Assembly (NCBI GenBank): GCA_041690355.1
Contig: JAWLHK010000017.1
Location: 28,475 to 92,474 of the forward strand
From: JAWLHK01 sp041690355 [NCBI: bacterium]
GTDB taxonomy: Bacteria; J088; JAWLBW01
DNA length: 64,000 nucleotides
Direction: 5' to 3'
Both the position numbers and the translations under genes were made by a program. How positions within the stretch are numbered: the stretch's first letter is position 1; every line of letters begins with the position of its first letter. Positions 7,396 through 16,116 of the stretch are shown here, piece by piece. The notes below the pieces were generated by a model. It searched no databases and was not told where the DNA came from. It was given only the letters and a program-made list of their open reading frames with translations.

Positions 7396-9291
7396 CTAGA
7401 GCGTCGGCGTTCGCAGGGTAAGCCGCTGCACGGCCGCGCCCTCGGCTGCAACGGGAATGATGAAGCGGGTCTGCCGGCGAAGACACAGGGCATCCGGGCG
7501 ATCCTCGCACACGTAGTATTCCGCCAGAATTTCGATTTCGTCGTCGCCCCGCTGCGGGCGCACCTTCACTTCGGCAGGTGCGGGTCCGGGGGGCAGGCGC
7601 CGGGATTCCCCCTCGATCTCGAGGCTGCGCGGCGCGTCGGGGTTCACCTTGAGCGGCTTCTCGACGTCGAAGTGCACCGTCACGTTCACCGTCCGGCCCG
7701 GGCGGATGGGATCGACGCGCACGATCCGCGGTTCGTCTCCCCACTCTTTTCCCCCGGCCGACGTGGGGGGCGCGAGACCGAGCAGCATGACCGCCTTCGC
7801 CTCCTTCTTCGCGGGATCGAAGCGCACGATGCGGTGGTTGTTCGTGTCGGCGATGTAGAGAAAGCGCCCCGCGGCAGTGATGCCTCCGGGCTCGGCCAGC
7901 TCCGTGAGCGAAGCGCCGGGTTCACCGTCTCCCAGCACGCTCTGCACGCGGCCCGTCTCCGGGTCGATCCGCTTGATGCGGTGGTTGTAGGTATCCGCAA
8001 TGTAGAGCTGTCCGCCGAGAACCGTCACGCCGAGCGGGTGCTGCAGCAGCGCCTTTTCCCGCGGGCCGTCGACGTCGCCGAACTCGAAGAGCCCTTTGCC
8101 GACGATCGTCCGGACCGCAGGCGGATTCGCGCTCAGATCCACCTTGCGGACGGCGCTCGCCTCCGCATCTGCGAAGTAGAGCGTCTTGCCGTCGAGCGCG
8201 AGCCCCGAGGGCTGGTTCAGCGCACTGAACTTTCCCGCGCCGTCGAGCAGCGCCTCGCGGCCGCTGCCGACGAGGACCTCTACCGTTCCGGATGCGCGAT
8301 CCATCGCGAAAATCTGGTGCGTGCCGGCATTCGCGATGTACAGGCGCTCCAGGTCGACCGCGAGATCCCAGGGGCTGCGCAGGTCACCGCCGGACGCAAC
8401 CGTGCGCACGGTGCGCCCCTTCAGATCCACCTGGCGGATGCGATGATTTCCCGTGTCGGCCACGTAAAGCGTGTCGCCGTCGACGGCCATCCCCTGCGGC
8501 TGGCGGAAGGTGGCCGACGCGAAGGGGCCGTCGGTATCACCCGCCGAACCGCTGCCGATGACCGTCTGCACATTTCGTTCTGTGTCGGCCATGACGATGC
8601 GGTGGTGGTTCGTATCCGCGATGAAGAGCCGGTCGCCCGCCGCGAGCACCTTGCCTGGAAAGGCGAGCGCCGTGGTCTCGCGCTTCGTTTCCAGGGCCAG
8701 CGGGAGCGGGGCGCCGCCCAGGGAACCCTTCTCGCGGAAGGTCTTCAAGGTCTGCGCGATGCTGCGATCCAGAGCATCGCCCACCCCTTCGCCTTCGGCG
8801 CGCCCGATGACATACCCCTCGGGATCGATGAGCACGAAGGTCGGCCAGGCGCGCACGCCATATTTCTTCCAGATTCCGTAGTCGTCATCCACGACCACCG
8901 GATGCTCGATGCCGTAGCGCTGCACGATCCGGCGGATGCTCTCGACGTCGCCTTCGGTCTCAAACTTGGCGGAATGCACACCCACGACCGCGAACGGTTC
9001 GTCCATGTATTTCTCCTCGAGTTCCTTAAGGACCGGAATCATGTGGATGCAGTTGATGCAGCCGTAGGTCCAGAAGTCGAGCAGCACGACCTTGCCGCGC
9101 AGGTCCGCCAGGGTCAGCGGGCGGCTCGTGTTGATCCACCCGAGCGAGGGCTCGAGCGGCGGCGCCTTCGGCCGCGAAGCGGAATCGGAAGCGGATTGGG
9201 CCACGGCGGCGGATCCGCGCAGGAGCCATGCGCCGCCGAGACCGAGCCCGAGCGCGGCCACGAGAAGCAGGAGGAGTTGTTTCCGGTGCAT
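7396..9291 (-). CDS. Membrane-anchored thioredoxin-like/NHL-repeat protein
   Basis: 631 aa. An N-terminal signal anchor (KQLLLLLVAALGLGLGGAWLL, first 25 residues) exports the protein. Residues about 45-195 form a TlpA/NHLRC2-like thioredoxin fold with the motif FWTYGCINC (Cys78, Cys81) and the cis-Pro in RAWPTFVLIDPEG. Residues about 205-490 hold five to six NHL beta-propeller blades (recurrent LYIADTNNHRI-type strings). A final beta-rich domain of about 110 residues follows. This is the architecture of NHLRC2-type proteins; a periplasmic redox role with a propeller for protein contacts is plausible. Its upstream neighbour is an antitoxin-like gene with no evident connection. Confidence 0.88.
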   Translation of the reverse strand: MHRKQLLLLLVAALGLGLGGAWLLRGSAAVAQSASDSASRPKAPPLEPSLGWINTSRPLTLADLRGKVVLLDFWTYGCINCIHMIPVLKELEEKYMDEPFAVVGVHSAKFETEGDVESIRRIVQRYGIEHPVVVDDDYGIWKKYGVRAWPTFVLIDPEGYVIGRAEGEGVGDALDRSIAQTLKTFREKGSLGGAPLPLALETKRETTALAFPGKVLAAGDRLFIADTNHHRIVMADTERNVQTVIGSGSAGDTDGPFASATFRQPQGMAVDGDTLYVADTGNHRIRQVDLKGRTVRTVASGGDLRSPWDLAVDLERLYIANAGTHQIFAMDRASGTVEVLVGSGREALLDGAGKFSALNQPSGLALDGKTLYFADAEASAVRKVDLSANPPAVRTIVGKGLFEFGDVDGPREKALLQHPLGVTVLGGQLYIADTYNHRIKRIDPETGRVQSVLGDGEPGASLTELAEPGGITAAGRFLYIADTNNHRIVRFDPAKKEAKAVMLLGLAPPTSAGGKEWGDEPRIVRVDPIRPGRTVNVTVHFDVEKPLKVNPDAPRSLEIEGESRRLPPGPAPAEVKVRPQRGDDEIEILAEYYVCEDRPDALCLRRQTRFIIPVAAEGAAVQRLTLRTPTL

Positions 9292-9382
9292 GCCAACAGT
9301 CTAGACGATCCGGAAGGAGCCTTGGGGAGAAAGTGCCCGCCCATGACATCGCGGTTCACGGGCGAAGTCTCAGCCGGATGCC

Positions 9383-9604
9383 TCAAGGTATGCGGCCATT
9401 TACGATTTCGTCGATGCTCAAGCTCGACTCCGGGTCGCCCGTTTCAACCATGCCGGCATATCGCATCCAAGGCTTGGTTTGCACCAGGATCATCGCTCGA
9501 AGAGAGCGTCGCAGAAGCTCGGCAAGAGAAATCCCCTGGCGCTCAGCTTCTCGTTTTGCCGCCGAGTACTCCTCTTCCGATAGGCTCGAATGGACGCGTG
9601 CCAT
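9383..9604 (-). CDS. Ribbon-helix-helix antitoxin-like protein, without toxin
   Basis: 73 aa. MARVHSSLSEEEYSAAKREA and GISLAELLRRSLRAMI form a ribbon-helix-helix DNA-binding domain; the tail MRYAGMVETGDPESSLSIDE resembles the toxin-binding tail of VapB-type antitoxins whose partner is a PIN-domain RNase. No toxin follows: the 91 bases to the next gene hold no PIN-like frame. It is therefore an orphan antitoxin or a free-standing small repressor. Its own operator has not been identified. Confidence 0.7.
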   Translation of the reverse strand: MARVHSSLSEEEYSAAKREAERQGISLAELLRRSLRAMILVQTKPWMRYAGMVETGDPESSLSIDEIVNGRIP

Positions 9605-9632
9605 GGTTCTTTACATCGTAGCGCGGCTACAG

Positions 9633-10622
9633 TCAGGCGGATCCTTCGATCACGAGTTCTTCGAGTGGCCTGCGGGGCGAGCGCGGCATGGCGCGGGCGT
9701 ATCCCAGGCGGATGAGGAGGAGCGGCTCAGTCGCGGCGGGCAGGTCGAGCACTTCCTTGAGTTTCGCGCGCACGGAGGGAACCTCGCAGGGCATGTTCAC
9801 GTGCGCGTGGCGGATGCCGAGCTTCGTCGCCGTCAGGACCACCCGCTCGAAGCTGCGGCCGACTTCGATCCAGTGGTCCGGATCCATCCGCTCGGCAGCG
9901 AAGACGAACAGCGCGGCGGCCTGGCGCACCGCGCGCACTTGCCGGCGGGCTTCGGCGTCGGCGCGCACCATCCGGCGCAGGATGAGCCGTCCCGCCCACT
10001 CCGGTACCGGCGGCAGCCCGAGCGCCGCTGCGGGAATGCCGTCGCCGCGTTCCTCTGCAGCGCGGCGGTTGAAACGAACCCAGTCGGCCAGCTCCGTGCG
10101 GAAGGCCGCATCCTCGTACTGGATCCGCACGGCTTCTGTAATGAGAGGGACGATGGCTTCGACCTGCTCCGACCCCGCCAGCGTAATCACCTTCACGCCG
10201 GGTTGGCGCGCCGCCGCGCCCAGCCTTCGAATATCGGCGACGGGAATGCGGCGGCTGTCATAGTGCCGCCGGGTCGACTGGCGCTCGCGGATCGCGGCGT
10301 GCAGGTCCTCGGCCGGCGGGCGGATCGAGCGCTCGAAGGTCATCTTCACATACCGCTCCTGGTCTCCCGCCACGATGCGGACGTCGCTCCGGTATCCGAG
10401 ATGGCCCGCCTCGGCGACGATGTTTTCCACGGCGCAGCCAAGGCTGATGTACAGGGCGTGTTCGTCCGGATCGACGGTGGGCAGGCGCCGCTCGCGGTCG
10501 GGGAGCACCCGCAGCGCATCCGGTTCGACGGAGAACTTCCACGGTTGCGTGTTGTGGCTCGAGGGCGCGAGGCGCGCGGCCTCGAGCAGCTGCTGCATGT
10601 CGCGGGTGGACAATCGCGCCAA
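9633..10622 (-). CDS. Acg-like nitroreductase-family FMN-binding protein
   Basis: 329 aa from a TTG codon that sits 5 bases after AGAGGAGG; the next in-frame ATG is eight codons later. The segment APSSHNTQPWKF near the N-terminus is the phosphate/FMN-binding signature of the Acg branch of the nitroreductase fold. A second nitroreductase-like half follows (RERQSTRRHYDSR...; EVGRSFERVVLTATKLGI). Acg-type proteins are double-domain nitroreductase relatives of uncertain activity, thought to sequester flavin. It is divergent from arsM, with 228 bases between them. A much longer in-frame extension upstream has no start signal and overlaps arsM. Confidence 0.85.
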   Translation of the reverse strand: MARLSTRDMQQLLEAARLAPSSHNTQPWKFSVEPDALRVLPDRERRLPTVDPDEHALYISLGCAVENIVAEAGHLGYRSDVRIVAGDQERYVKMTFERSIRPPAEDLHAAIRERQSTRRHYDSRRIPVADIRRLGAAARQPGVKVITLAGSEQVEAIVPLITEAVRIQYEDAAFRTELADWVRFNRRAAEERGDGIPAAALGLPPVPEWAGRLILRRMVRADAEARRQVRAVRQAAALFVFAAERMDPDHWIEVGRSFERVVLTATKLGIRHAHVNMPCEVPSVRAKLKEVLDLPAATEPLLLIRLGYARAMPRSPRRPLEELVIEGSA

Positions 10623-10850
10623 CGCGGCCTCCTCTGATCGTAGATGGCTGATGTCTGCAGCATAGCCCCGCGACGCCGGATTCTGGGGGGGCGCGCGCCC
10701 GCCTGCCGGGCCTAAGGTGAGCGAAGAAGCTTCGTCGTCGAGCCCCCGCAGACGGATGCCCCTCCTGCTCGACAACGGCGGCCCCGGCCGGTAGCCTGAA
10801 CCGTTACACCCGGCTTGATGGCCGGAATCCCTTTCGTCTGGAGGATGTTC

Positions 10851-11897
10851 ATGACCCGCTCGACGCTCGACGACGTGAAGGAATATTACGGCCGGGTGCT
10901 GCAGTCGAAGAACGATCTGAAGACAAGCGCCTGCTGCACGGCAGAATCGTATCCGGCGGCGCTGCGCCCCATCCTTTCCGAGATTCACCCCGAGGTGCTC
11001 GATCGGTTCTACGGATGCGGGTCCCCGATTCCCCCTGCGCTGGAAGGGATGACGGTTCTCGACCTGGGGTCCGGCTCGGGACGCGACTGTTATCTCCTTT
11101 CGAGGCTCGTCGGTTCGCAGGGCAAGGTCATCGGGGTCGACATGACCGATGAACAGATTGCGATCGCGCGCCGTCATGTGAACTACCACACGGAAAAATT
11201 CGGGTTCGCGGCGCCGAATGTGGAATTCCGTCAGGGATACATCGAGGACCTTGCCGCCGCCGGCATCGCGGATGGATCCGTGGACCTCGTCGTCTCGAAC
11301 TGTGTGCTGAATCTGTCGCCGGACAAGGGGCGCGTGTTCGCCGAAATTTTCCGCGTGCTCAAGCCCGGGGGCGAGCTCTATTTCTCCGACGTCTTTGCGT
11401 CGCGCCGGGTGCCCGAGCCGCTGCAGAAGGATCCTGTGCTCCTGGGCGAATGCCTTGGCGGCGCGCTGTACGTGGAGGATTTCCGCCGGATGCTCGCCGG
11501 GATCGGGTGCGCCGATTATCGCGTCGTCTCGCAGTCGAAGATCGCCCTGCAGAGCCCCGAGATCGAAGCAAAAATCGGCATGATCGACTTTTCCTCGATT
11601 ACCGTCCGCGCTTTCAAACTTGCGCTGGAAGACCGCTGTGAGGATTACGGGCAGGTCGCGACCTATCTGGGAACGATTGCGGAGCAGCCGCACGCGTTCG
11701 TGCTCGACGACCACCACCGCTTCGAGCGGGGGCGCCCGATGCCGGTCTGCGGGAATACGGCCGACATGCTCGCCCGCACGCGCTATGCGGAACACTTTCG
11801 CGTCGACGGCGACCGTTCCACGCATTTCGGACTGTTCCCCTGCGCCCCGGCGCTTCCTTCTGCTGCGGACACGGGCGCCGGCGGAGCGTGTTGCTGA
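10851..11897 (+). CDS. arsM: Arsenite S-adenosylmethionine methyltransferase
   Basis: 348 aa; converts As(III) to methylated arsenicals with SAM and thiols in the cytoplasm. The SAM site is VLDLGSGSGRDCYLLS. The arsenic-binding cysteines of the family are present: Cys151 (VVSNCVLNLS) and Cys201 (LLGECLGGAL), spaced 50 residues as in characterised ArsM, plus Cys56 (FYGCGSPIP) and an N-terminal CC pair (28-29). The C-terminus ends GGACC. The ATG follows GGAGG by 8 bases; an upstream in-frame ATG is ignored. No arsR, arsB or arsC is nearby, so it is a solitary methyltransferase. Confidence 0.93.
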   Translation: MTRSTLDDVKEYYGRVLQSKNDLKTSACCTAESYPAALRPILSEIHPEVLDRFYGCGSPIPPALEGMTVLDLGSGSGRDCYLLSRLVGSQGKVIGVDMTDEQIAIARRHVNYHTEKFGFAAPNVEFRQGYIEDLAAAGIADGSVDLVVSNCVLNLSPDKGRVFAEIFRVLKPGGELYFSDVFASRRVPEPLQKDPVLLGECLGGALYVEDFRRMLAGIGCADYRVVSQSKIALQSPEIEAKIGMIDFSSITVRAFKLALEDRCEDYGQVATYLGTIAEQPHAFVLDDHHRFERGRPMPVCGNTADMLARTRYAEHFRVDGDRSTHFGLFPCAPALPSAADTGAGGACC

Positions 11898-11969
11898 CGA
11901 GGCCGTTGCGGGAACCGGAGGGGCGAACCGGCTTGTCCATCCGCCCTTCACTCCGCTACGCTGATCGTC

Positions 11970-13094
11970 GTGCTGCTACGGAAAAGTCCGGGGCGGGAAA
12001 TCGGGGGCAATCGGGTCCGGGTCTTTCGCGACGGCGATGAGACCTTTCCCGCCATGCTCGCCGCCATCCGTTCCGCGAATCACTACATCTGCCTCGAAAC
12101 CTACATCCTGCGCGACGACGCGACGGGGTGGGAATTTGCCGCCGCGCTGGCCGACCGCGCACGGCACGGCGTCGAGGTGTCGGTCATGTACGACGGCTTC
12201 GGCTCCATGGGGCTGGGCGACAGCTATATCGACTACCTGCGCGGCAACGGTGTGCGGCTGTGCGAGTACCATCCCGTGCTCCCCTGGCGGCGGGGGTTCG
12301 ACCTGAACCGCCGCAACCATCGCAAGCAGCTCATCGTCGACGGCCGCCTTGGATTCGTCGGGGGGATCAACATCGGCGACGAGTACCGCACGCACGGCGA
12401 TGAGAGCGCCTGGCGCGATACGCACATGGAGATCGCGGGTCCCGCGGTCAAGCGCATGTTCCGCCTCTTCATGATCACCTGGCTCCGGCACGGCGGCGCT
12501 CCCCTGCATCGGGAGCGTTACGTCGTTCCCTCACGCAAGGCGGGCGAGACGCCGGTGCGCATCCTGGGGAACCGGCGGCACCGGGATCGGGGCGCCATCC
12601 AGCGGGCTTATCTGGAAGCGTTCCAGGCCGCGGAAGAAAAGATCCTCATCACGAACTCGTATTTCGTGCCGAACCGCGAGATCCGCAAGGCGCTTTCGGA
12701 CGCGGCCCGGCGCGGCGTACGCGTTTGCCTGCTGCTCGCCGGCAAGACCGACGTCATGCTCGTGCAGCTGGCCAGCCGATCGTACTACGAGTTCCTGCTC
12801 GACAGCGGCATCGAGGTCTACGAGTGGGATCGCACGACGCTCCATGCGAAAACCGCCGTCGTGGATGACGACTGGGCGACGGTGGGCAGCTACAACCTGA
12901 ACTGGCGCAGCCTCTTCCACAATCTGGAATGCAACGTCATCATGCGCGACCGCAGTGTGGCGGCCGATCTGGAGACGATGTTCTGGGACGACGTGGCGCA
13001 GTCGCGGCTGGTCGATACCGCGTTCCTTCGCTCCCTCTCGCACCCCGTCACGCTGGCCGGCGAGTTGGCGGCAAGACTCCGCTACTGGATCTGA
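11970..13094 (+). CDS. Phospholipase D-superfamily protein, cardiolipin synthase type
   Basis: 374 aa with two HKD motifs: HRKQLIVDGRLGFVGG (about residues 110-125) and HAKTAVVDDDWATVGSYNLN (about 295-315). This two-domain form without N-terminal membrane helices is like ClsB-type cardiolipin synthases, which join phospholipid head groups by transphosphatidylation. YYEFLLDSGIEVYEW is also typical. The start is a GTG with no ribosome site, but TACGCT ends 7 bases before it, so a leaderless transcript is possible. The 3' end abuts an eroded PIN-toxin gene on the other strand. Confidence 0.88.
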   Translation: MLLRKSPGREIGGNRVRVFRDGDETFPAMLAAIRSANHYICLETYILRDDATGWEFAAALADRARHGVEVSVMYDGFGSMGLGDSYIDYLRGNGVRLCEYHPVLPWRRGFDLNRRNHRKQLIVDGRLGFVGGINIGDEYRTHGDESAWRDTHMEIAGPAVKRMFRLFMITWLRHGGAPLHRERYVVPSRKAGETPVRILGNRRHRDRGAIQRAYLEAFQAAEEKILITNSYFVPNREIRKALSDAARRGVRVCLLLAGKTDVMLVQLASRSYYEFLLDSGIEVYEWDRTTLHAKTAVVDDDWATVGSYNLNWRSLFHNLECNVIMRDRSVAADLETMFWDDVAQSRLVDTAFLRSLSHPVTLAGELAARLRYWI

Positions 13095-13097
13095 GTC

Positions 13098-13207
13098 TCA
13101 GGTGAGCGGATCCCAGAGCTGCAGCTCCGGCGGATGAGCATCCGCAGCCCGGGATGTTGCGGCTGAGAGGCGTAGATGATGATGTTGCTGTCGAGCAGCA
13201 GAGTCAG
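13098..13207 (-). pseudogene. Internally deleted PIN-domain toxin (VapC-like) remnant
   Basis: Directly after the antitoxin-like gene the minus strand reads LTLLLDSNIIIYASQPQHPG, the hallmark first strand of a PIN-domain RNase with its metal-binding Asp, then about 10 more residues. After that, a different frame gives LQLWDPLT and a stop, the kind of tail that ends many PIN proteins. A full gene would need about 390 bases; only about 110 remain. The initial codon is CTG (overlapping the antitoxin TGA), so the start may be lost too. Dead toxin gene by internal, out-of-frame deletion. Confidence 0.65.
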
Positions 13208-13431
13208 CGCTCCGGGAGCTTTCGTTCCAGGCGCTGCTCACGCTGCCATGCCGCCGGGTCCTGCACGGAGGATACGTTCGAGCCTGCAAGGCGTTCCAGT
13301 GCCTCGGCCATTCGGACTCCATCCGATTCCGTTGTGAACGTCAACTCGACTTCGACGCCGCTGCAATCAGGAGGTGTGTCAATCCAGCGCAGTCGGTCAC
13401 CTTCGAGTATGGCCCTGTAGGAGCGCTTCAT
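13204..13431 (-). CDS. Antitoxin-like small protein paired with the dead PIN toxin
   Basis: 75 aa: MKRSYRAILEGDRLRWIDTP, then EVELTFTTESDGVRMAEALERLAGS and a basic tail ending ERKLPER. The beta-strand start and helical second half are like small antitoxins that precede PIN toxins, although I cannot name the family. Its stop overlaps the start of the PIN remnant (CTGA), the usual antitoxin-toxin coupling. With the toxin destroyed it is either a relic or a free-standing regulator. Confidence 0.6.
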   Translation of the reverse strand: MKRSYRAILEGDRLRWIDTPPDCSGVEVELTFTTESDGVRMAEALERLAGSNVSSVQDPAAWQREQRLERKLPER

Positions 13432-13584
13432 ACCGACATTCTAGCAAAAAGAAGCGCTGCCTCGACAAGATTTCCAAAGGGTCCGATCGGAGAGGGAGGC
13501 GTGGGACCCTGCATGGTACACTCTACCGATTCAATACGTGGGGTACCGGCGCCGTCACTGGCCCTGCGGGGAAAAGAGTTTGCC

Positions 13585-14610
13585 ATGCACGCCATTCTGC
13601 TCGAAGAAACCGGGGGGCGCGAGAAGCTCCAGTACAAGGAAGTGCCCACGCCGAAACCGGGGCCCCACGAAGTGCTGCTCAAGGTGCACGCCTGCGCCGT
13701 CTGCTACCGCGACATCATCGATCGCGTCGGCCGGTTCCCCTTCATTCAGCTGCCGACTGTGCTCGGGCATGAGTTCGCCGGCGAGGTCGTCGAGGTCGGT
13801 TCGGGCGTGACCCTGCTGCAGAAGGGGGATCACGCCGTGAACCTGCACCGCCGCCACTGCGGCCAGTGCGGGCGCTGTCTCGCGGGGCGCACGATGCACT
13901 GCGAGAACGCCTTTGACTTTTTCGGGGTCACGGCTTGGGGCGGCTATGCGGAATACGTGGCGCTGCACGAGACGGCGCTCGTGAAGGCGCCGAAGAGCAT
14001 TCCCCTCGACGTCGCCTCGACGCTCATGTGCACCGCCGGCACGGCGCTGCAGGGGATGCGCGGCCGCGGCCAGCTGCAGGCGGGCGAGAAGGTCCTCATT
14101 ACGGGAGCCAGCGGCGGTGTCGGCATGGCCGCCATTCAGATCGCCCGCATCATGGGCGCCTACGTGGTCGCCGTCAGCGGTTCGCCGCAGAAGGAAGCTA
14201 TGCTGCGCGAAGCGGGGGCGCATGATGTCGTCGTGAGCGCCGACAACCGGTTCCACCCCGAAGTCCTGCGCCGCTATCCGTCGGGGATGGACATGGCGTT
14301 CGATACGGTCGGCGCGCCCACGTTCAACAGCAGCCTGCGCAGTCTGCGCGCCGACGGCCGCGTCGTGCAGGTGGGTAACATCACGGGTGAGCATCTGGAT
14401 GTGAATCCGGGACTCGTCGTGGTCAAAGCGCTCAGCATCCACGGCTCCGACGGCGCGACGCCGCAGGACATGCTCGACCTTTTCGGCTGGGTCGAGCGCG
14501 GCGAATACAAGGCATACATCCAGGAGACGATGTCGCTCCGGGACGCCGCTGAGGCGCACCGCAAGCTCGAAGAGCGGCAGGTCACGGGCCGCATCGTCCT
14601 GAAGCCCTGA
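13585..14610 (+). CDS. Zinc-dependent alcohol dehydrogenase (MDR superfamily)
   Basis: 341 aa. Catalytic zinc ligands are seen in HACAVCYRD (Cys40) and GHEFAGEV (His62, Glu63). The structural zinc loop is CGQCGRCLAGRTMHC (Cys92, 95, 98, 106). The Rossmann fold shows GASGGVGMAAIQIARIMGA. All sites look intact, so an active NAD(P)H-dependent oxidoreductase of unknown substrate. I start at the ATG in MHAILLEETGGREKL because the homologous region begins there; a 28-codon upstream extension has no ribosome site. It is followed closely by a transporter gene. Confidence 0.9.
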   Translation: MHAILLEETGGREKLQYKEVPTPKPGPHEVLLKVHACAVCYRDIIDRVGRFPFIQLPTVLGHEFAGEVVEVGSGVTLLQKGDHAVNLHRRHCGQCGRCLAGRTMHCENAFDFFGVTAWGGYAEYVALHETALVKAPKSIPLDVASTLMCTAGTALQGMRGRGQLQAGEKVLITGASGGVGMAAIQIARIMGAYVVAVSGSPQKEAMLREAGAHDVVVSADNRFHPEVLRRYPSGMDMAFDTVGAPTFNSSLRSLRADGRVVQVGNITGEHLDVNPGLVVVKALSIHGSDGATPQDMLDLFGWVERGEYKAYIQETMSLRDAAEAHRKLEERQVTGRIVLKP

Positions 14611-14639
14611 CGGCTTCGCGGGCGGAAGGGGAGTCGAAC

Positions 14640-15857
14640 GTGCGCCTTTTTCTGCTCGCGCTGCTCTACGTCAACCAGGGGCTCCCTGCCGGATTCTTTC
14701 TGCAGGCGCTTCCCGTGCTCCTGCGCCAGCAGGGTTCATCGGCGAAGCTGGTGGGCGCGCTCTCGCTGCTGGCTGCGCCGTGGATGCTCAAGGCGCTCTG
14801 GGCGCCGTGGGTCGACCGCACGGGGTCGCCGCGCTTCGGGCGCCGCAAGAGCTGGATCGTTCCGCTGCAGATCGCCCTCACGCTGCTGCTGGTCGCGCTG
14901 GCGTGGACGACGCTGCCGCCGCTGCTGTTCGCCGGCGTATTCCTCGTGAACCTCGTCGTCGCCACTGCGGATATCGCCGTGGACGGGCTCGCGGTCGAGA
15001 CGCTCTCTGCGGAAGATCGCGCGACGGGGAATGCGCTCCAGGCCGGCGGCTACAAGATCGGCATGCTGATCGGCGGGGGCCTGCTCCCCGGACTGTTCCT
15101 CGGCGCCCACGCCGCCGACGGGTGGACGCCGGCGCTGCTCGCCATCGCGGCGTGCACGGTTCCCCCCATGCTCGCCGCCTGGTTCTTCCCCGAGCGGGCC
15201 GCGCCGGCTCCAGAAGCGGAACCGGTGGAAAAATCCTCGCTCCGTGGAGCGTTCGTCGCCGTCTTTGCGGCCATTACCGCGGCCGGCTGGTTCGTCGCCT
15301 TCGCGGTCTTCTCGAAATTCGGCGACAGCCTGGGCACCAGCATGTTCCGTGTGTTTCTGGTGGACGAGGGGTGGGGCGCCGATCGCATCGCGTGGACCAT
15401 CGGCACGGTGGGGCTGGTGACGAGCATTCTCGGTTCGTTCGTGATGATCCTTCCGCTTCGCCGGTGGAGCCGCACGGCGGCTTTCGCGCTCGCGACCGGA
15501 TTCCAGGCGCTCTTTCTCGGGCTCGTGGGCGTCGGCGCGTCCCTGGGCTGGCAGGGAGACGTGTGGGTGAGCCTGCTGGCGCTCGAGCACTTCGCGAGCG
15601 GCATGGTGACGACGGCCCTGTTCACGATTCTCATGGACCGCACGTCGCTGCGCGCCGCCGGCACCGGCTTCACGGTGCTCAGCATGCTGACCACCGTCGG
15701 CATGGGGCTCGGCAGCTTCGGTGGGGGCGCGCTCGTCGACGCCGTCGGCCACGCCCCCACGTTCCTCCTCGGTTCGCTGCTGACCCTCGCGCCGGCGTGG
15801 CTGCTCATGATGCACGGGCGGAAAGCTTCGGCCGGCGCTGAAGCCGCCGTGTCGTGA
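14640..15857 (+). CDS. AmpG-like major facilitator superfamily transporter
   Basis: 405 aa with about 12 hydrophobic segments. The opening LLYVNQGLPAGFFLQALPVL and WAPWVDRTGSPRFGRRKSW (loop 2-3 MFS signature) are characteristic of the AmpG/peptide-acetyl-CoA transporter branch; AmpG imports anhydro-muropeptides for wall recycling. GTG start behind GGAAGGGGAG. It lies 29 bases after the dehydrogenase gene and is probably cotranscribed. Substrate cannot be settled here, since no recycling enzymes are adjacent. Confidence 0.85.
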   Translation: MRLFLLALLYVNQGLPAGFFLQALPVLLRQQGSSAKLVGALSLLAAPWMLKALWAPWVDRTGSPRFGRRKSWIVPLQIALTLLLVALAWTTLPPLLFAGVFLVNLVVATADIAVDGLAVETLSAEDRATGNALQAGGYKIGMLIGGGLLPGLFLGAHAADGWTPALLAIAACTVPPMLAAWFFPERAAPAPEAEPVEKSSLRGAFVAVFAAITAAGWFVAFAVFSKFGDSLGTSMFRVFLVDEGWGADRIAWTIGTVGLVTSILGSFVMILPLRRWSRTAAFALATGFQALFLGLVGVGASLGWQGDVWVSLLALEHFASGMVTTALFTILMDRTSLRAAGTGFTVLSMLTTVGMGLGSFGGGALVDAVGHAPTFLLGSLLTLAPAWLLMMHGRKASAGAEAAVS

Positions 15858-15882
15858 TGCCGAAGGCTGGTCCTTGCCTGCT

Positions 15883-15917
15883 CGACCATTGACCATTGAC
15901 CATTGAGCATTGACCAT
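15883..15917 (+). repeat. Heptanucleotide tandem repeat (TTGACCA family)
   Basis: Five seven-base units of the TGACCAT type, one carrying a C-to-G change, 26 bases after the transporter stop. The rest of the 259-base gap to rsgA holds no convincing gene; a 12-codon frame at 15980-16018 has a good ribosome site (AAAGGAAG) but no other support. Confidence 0.9.
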
Positions 15918-16054
15918 TGCGCGGCGCCTCTGGAACCTTGCGGTGCAGCCGTGATTTGCCGTAGCCTTAAAGGAAGCTTATGCCGCGCATGGTTCTTGCC
16001 ATTCGCGGGCGCGCCTGAGTACCGGGCGAGCCCGCTCCGTTTCCTGAAACGGCG

Positions 16055-16080
16055 TTCCGCATTATTTAACGCATGCGGAA
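16055..16080 (+). promoter_or_regulatory. Inverted repeat upstream of rsgA
   Basis: Perfect 8-bp arms TTCCGCAT / ATGCGGAA around a 10-base AT-rich centre (TATTTAACGC), ending 36 bases before the rsgA ATG. No U-tract follows, so an operator or mRNA hairpin is as likely as a terminator. Confidence 0.4.
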
Positions 16081-16116
16081 TGGACACTCGCGTTTTGTCT
16101 TTCGGCAAGGTTCACC

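Noticed and set aside
10623-11951. In-frame upstream extension of the nitroreductase gene
   Set aside because: Overlaps arsM completely and lacks a ribosome site; the TTG at 10622 has AGAGGAGG.
15980-16018. 12-codon ORF with a good ribosome site upstream of rsgA
   Set aside because: Too short to judge; noted in case it is a leader peptide, but nothing else supports it.
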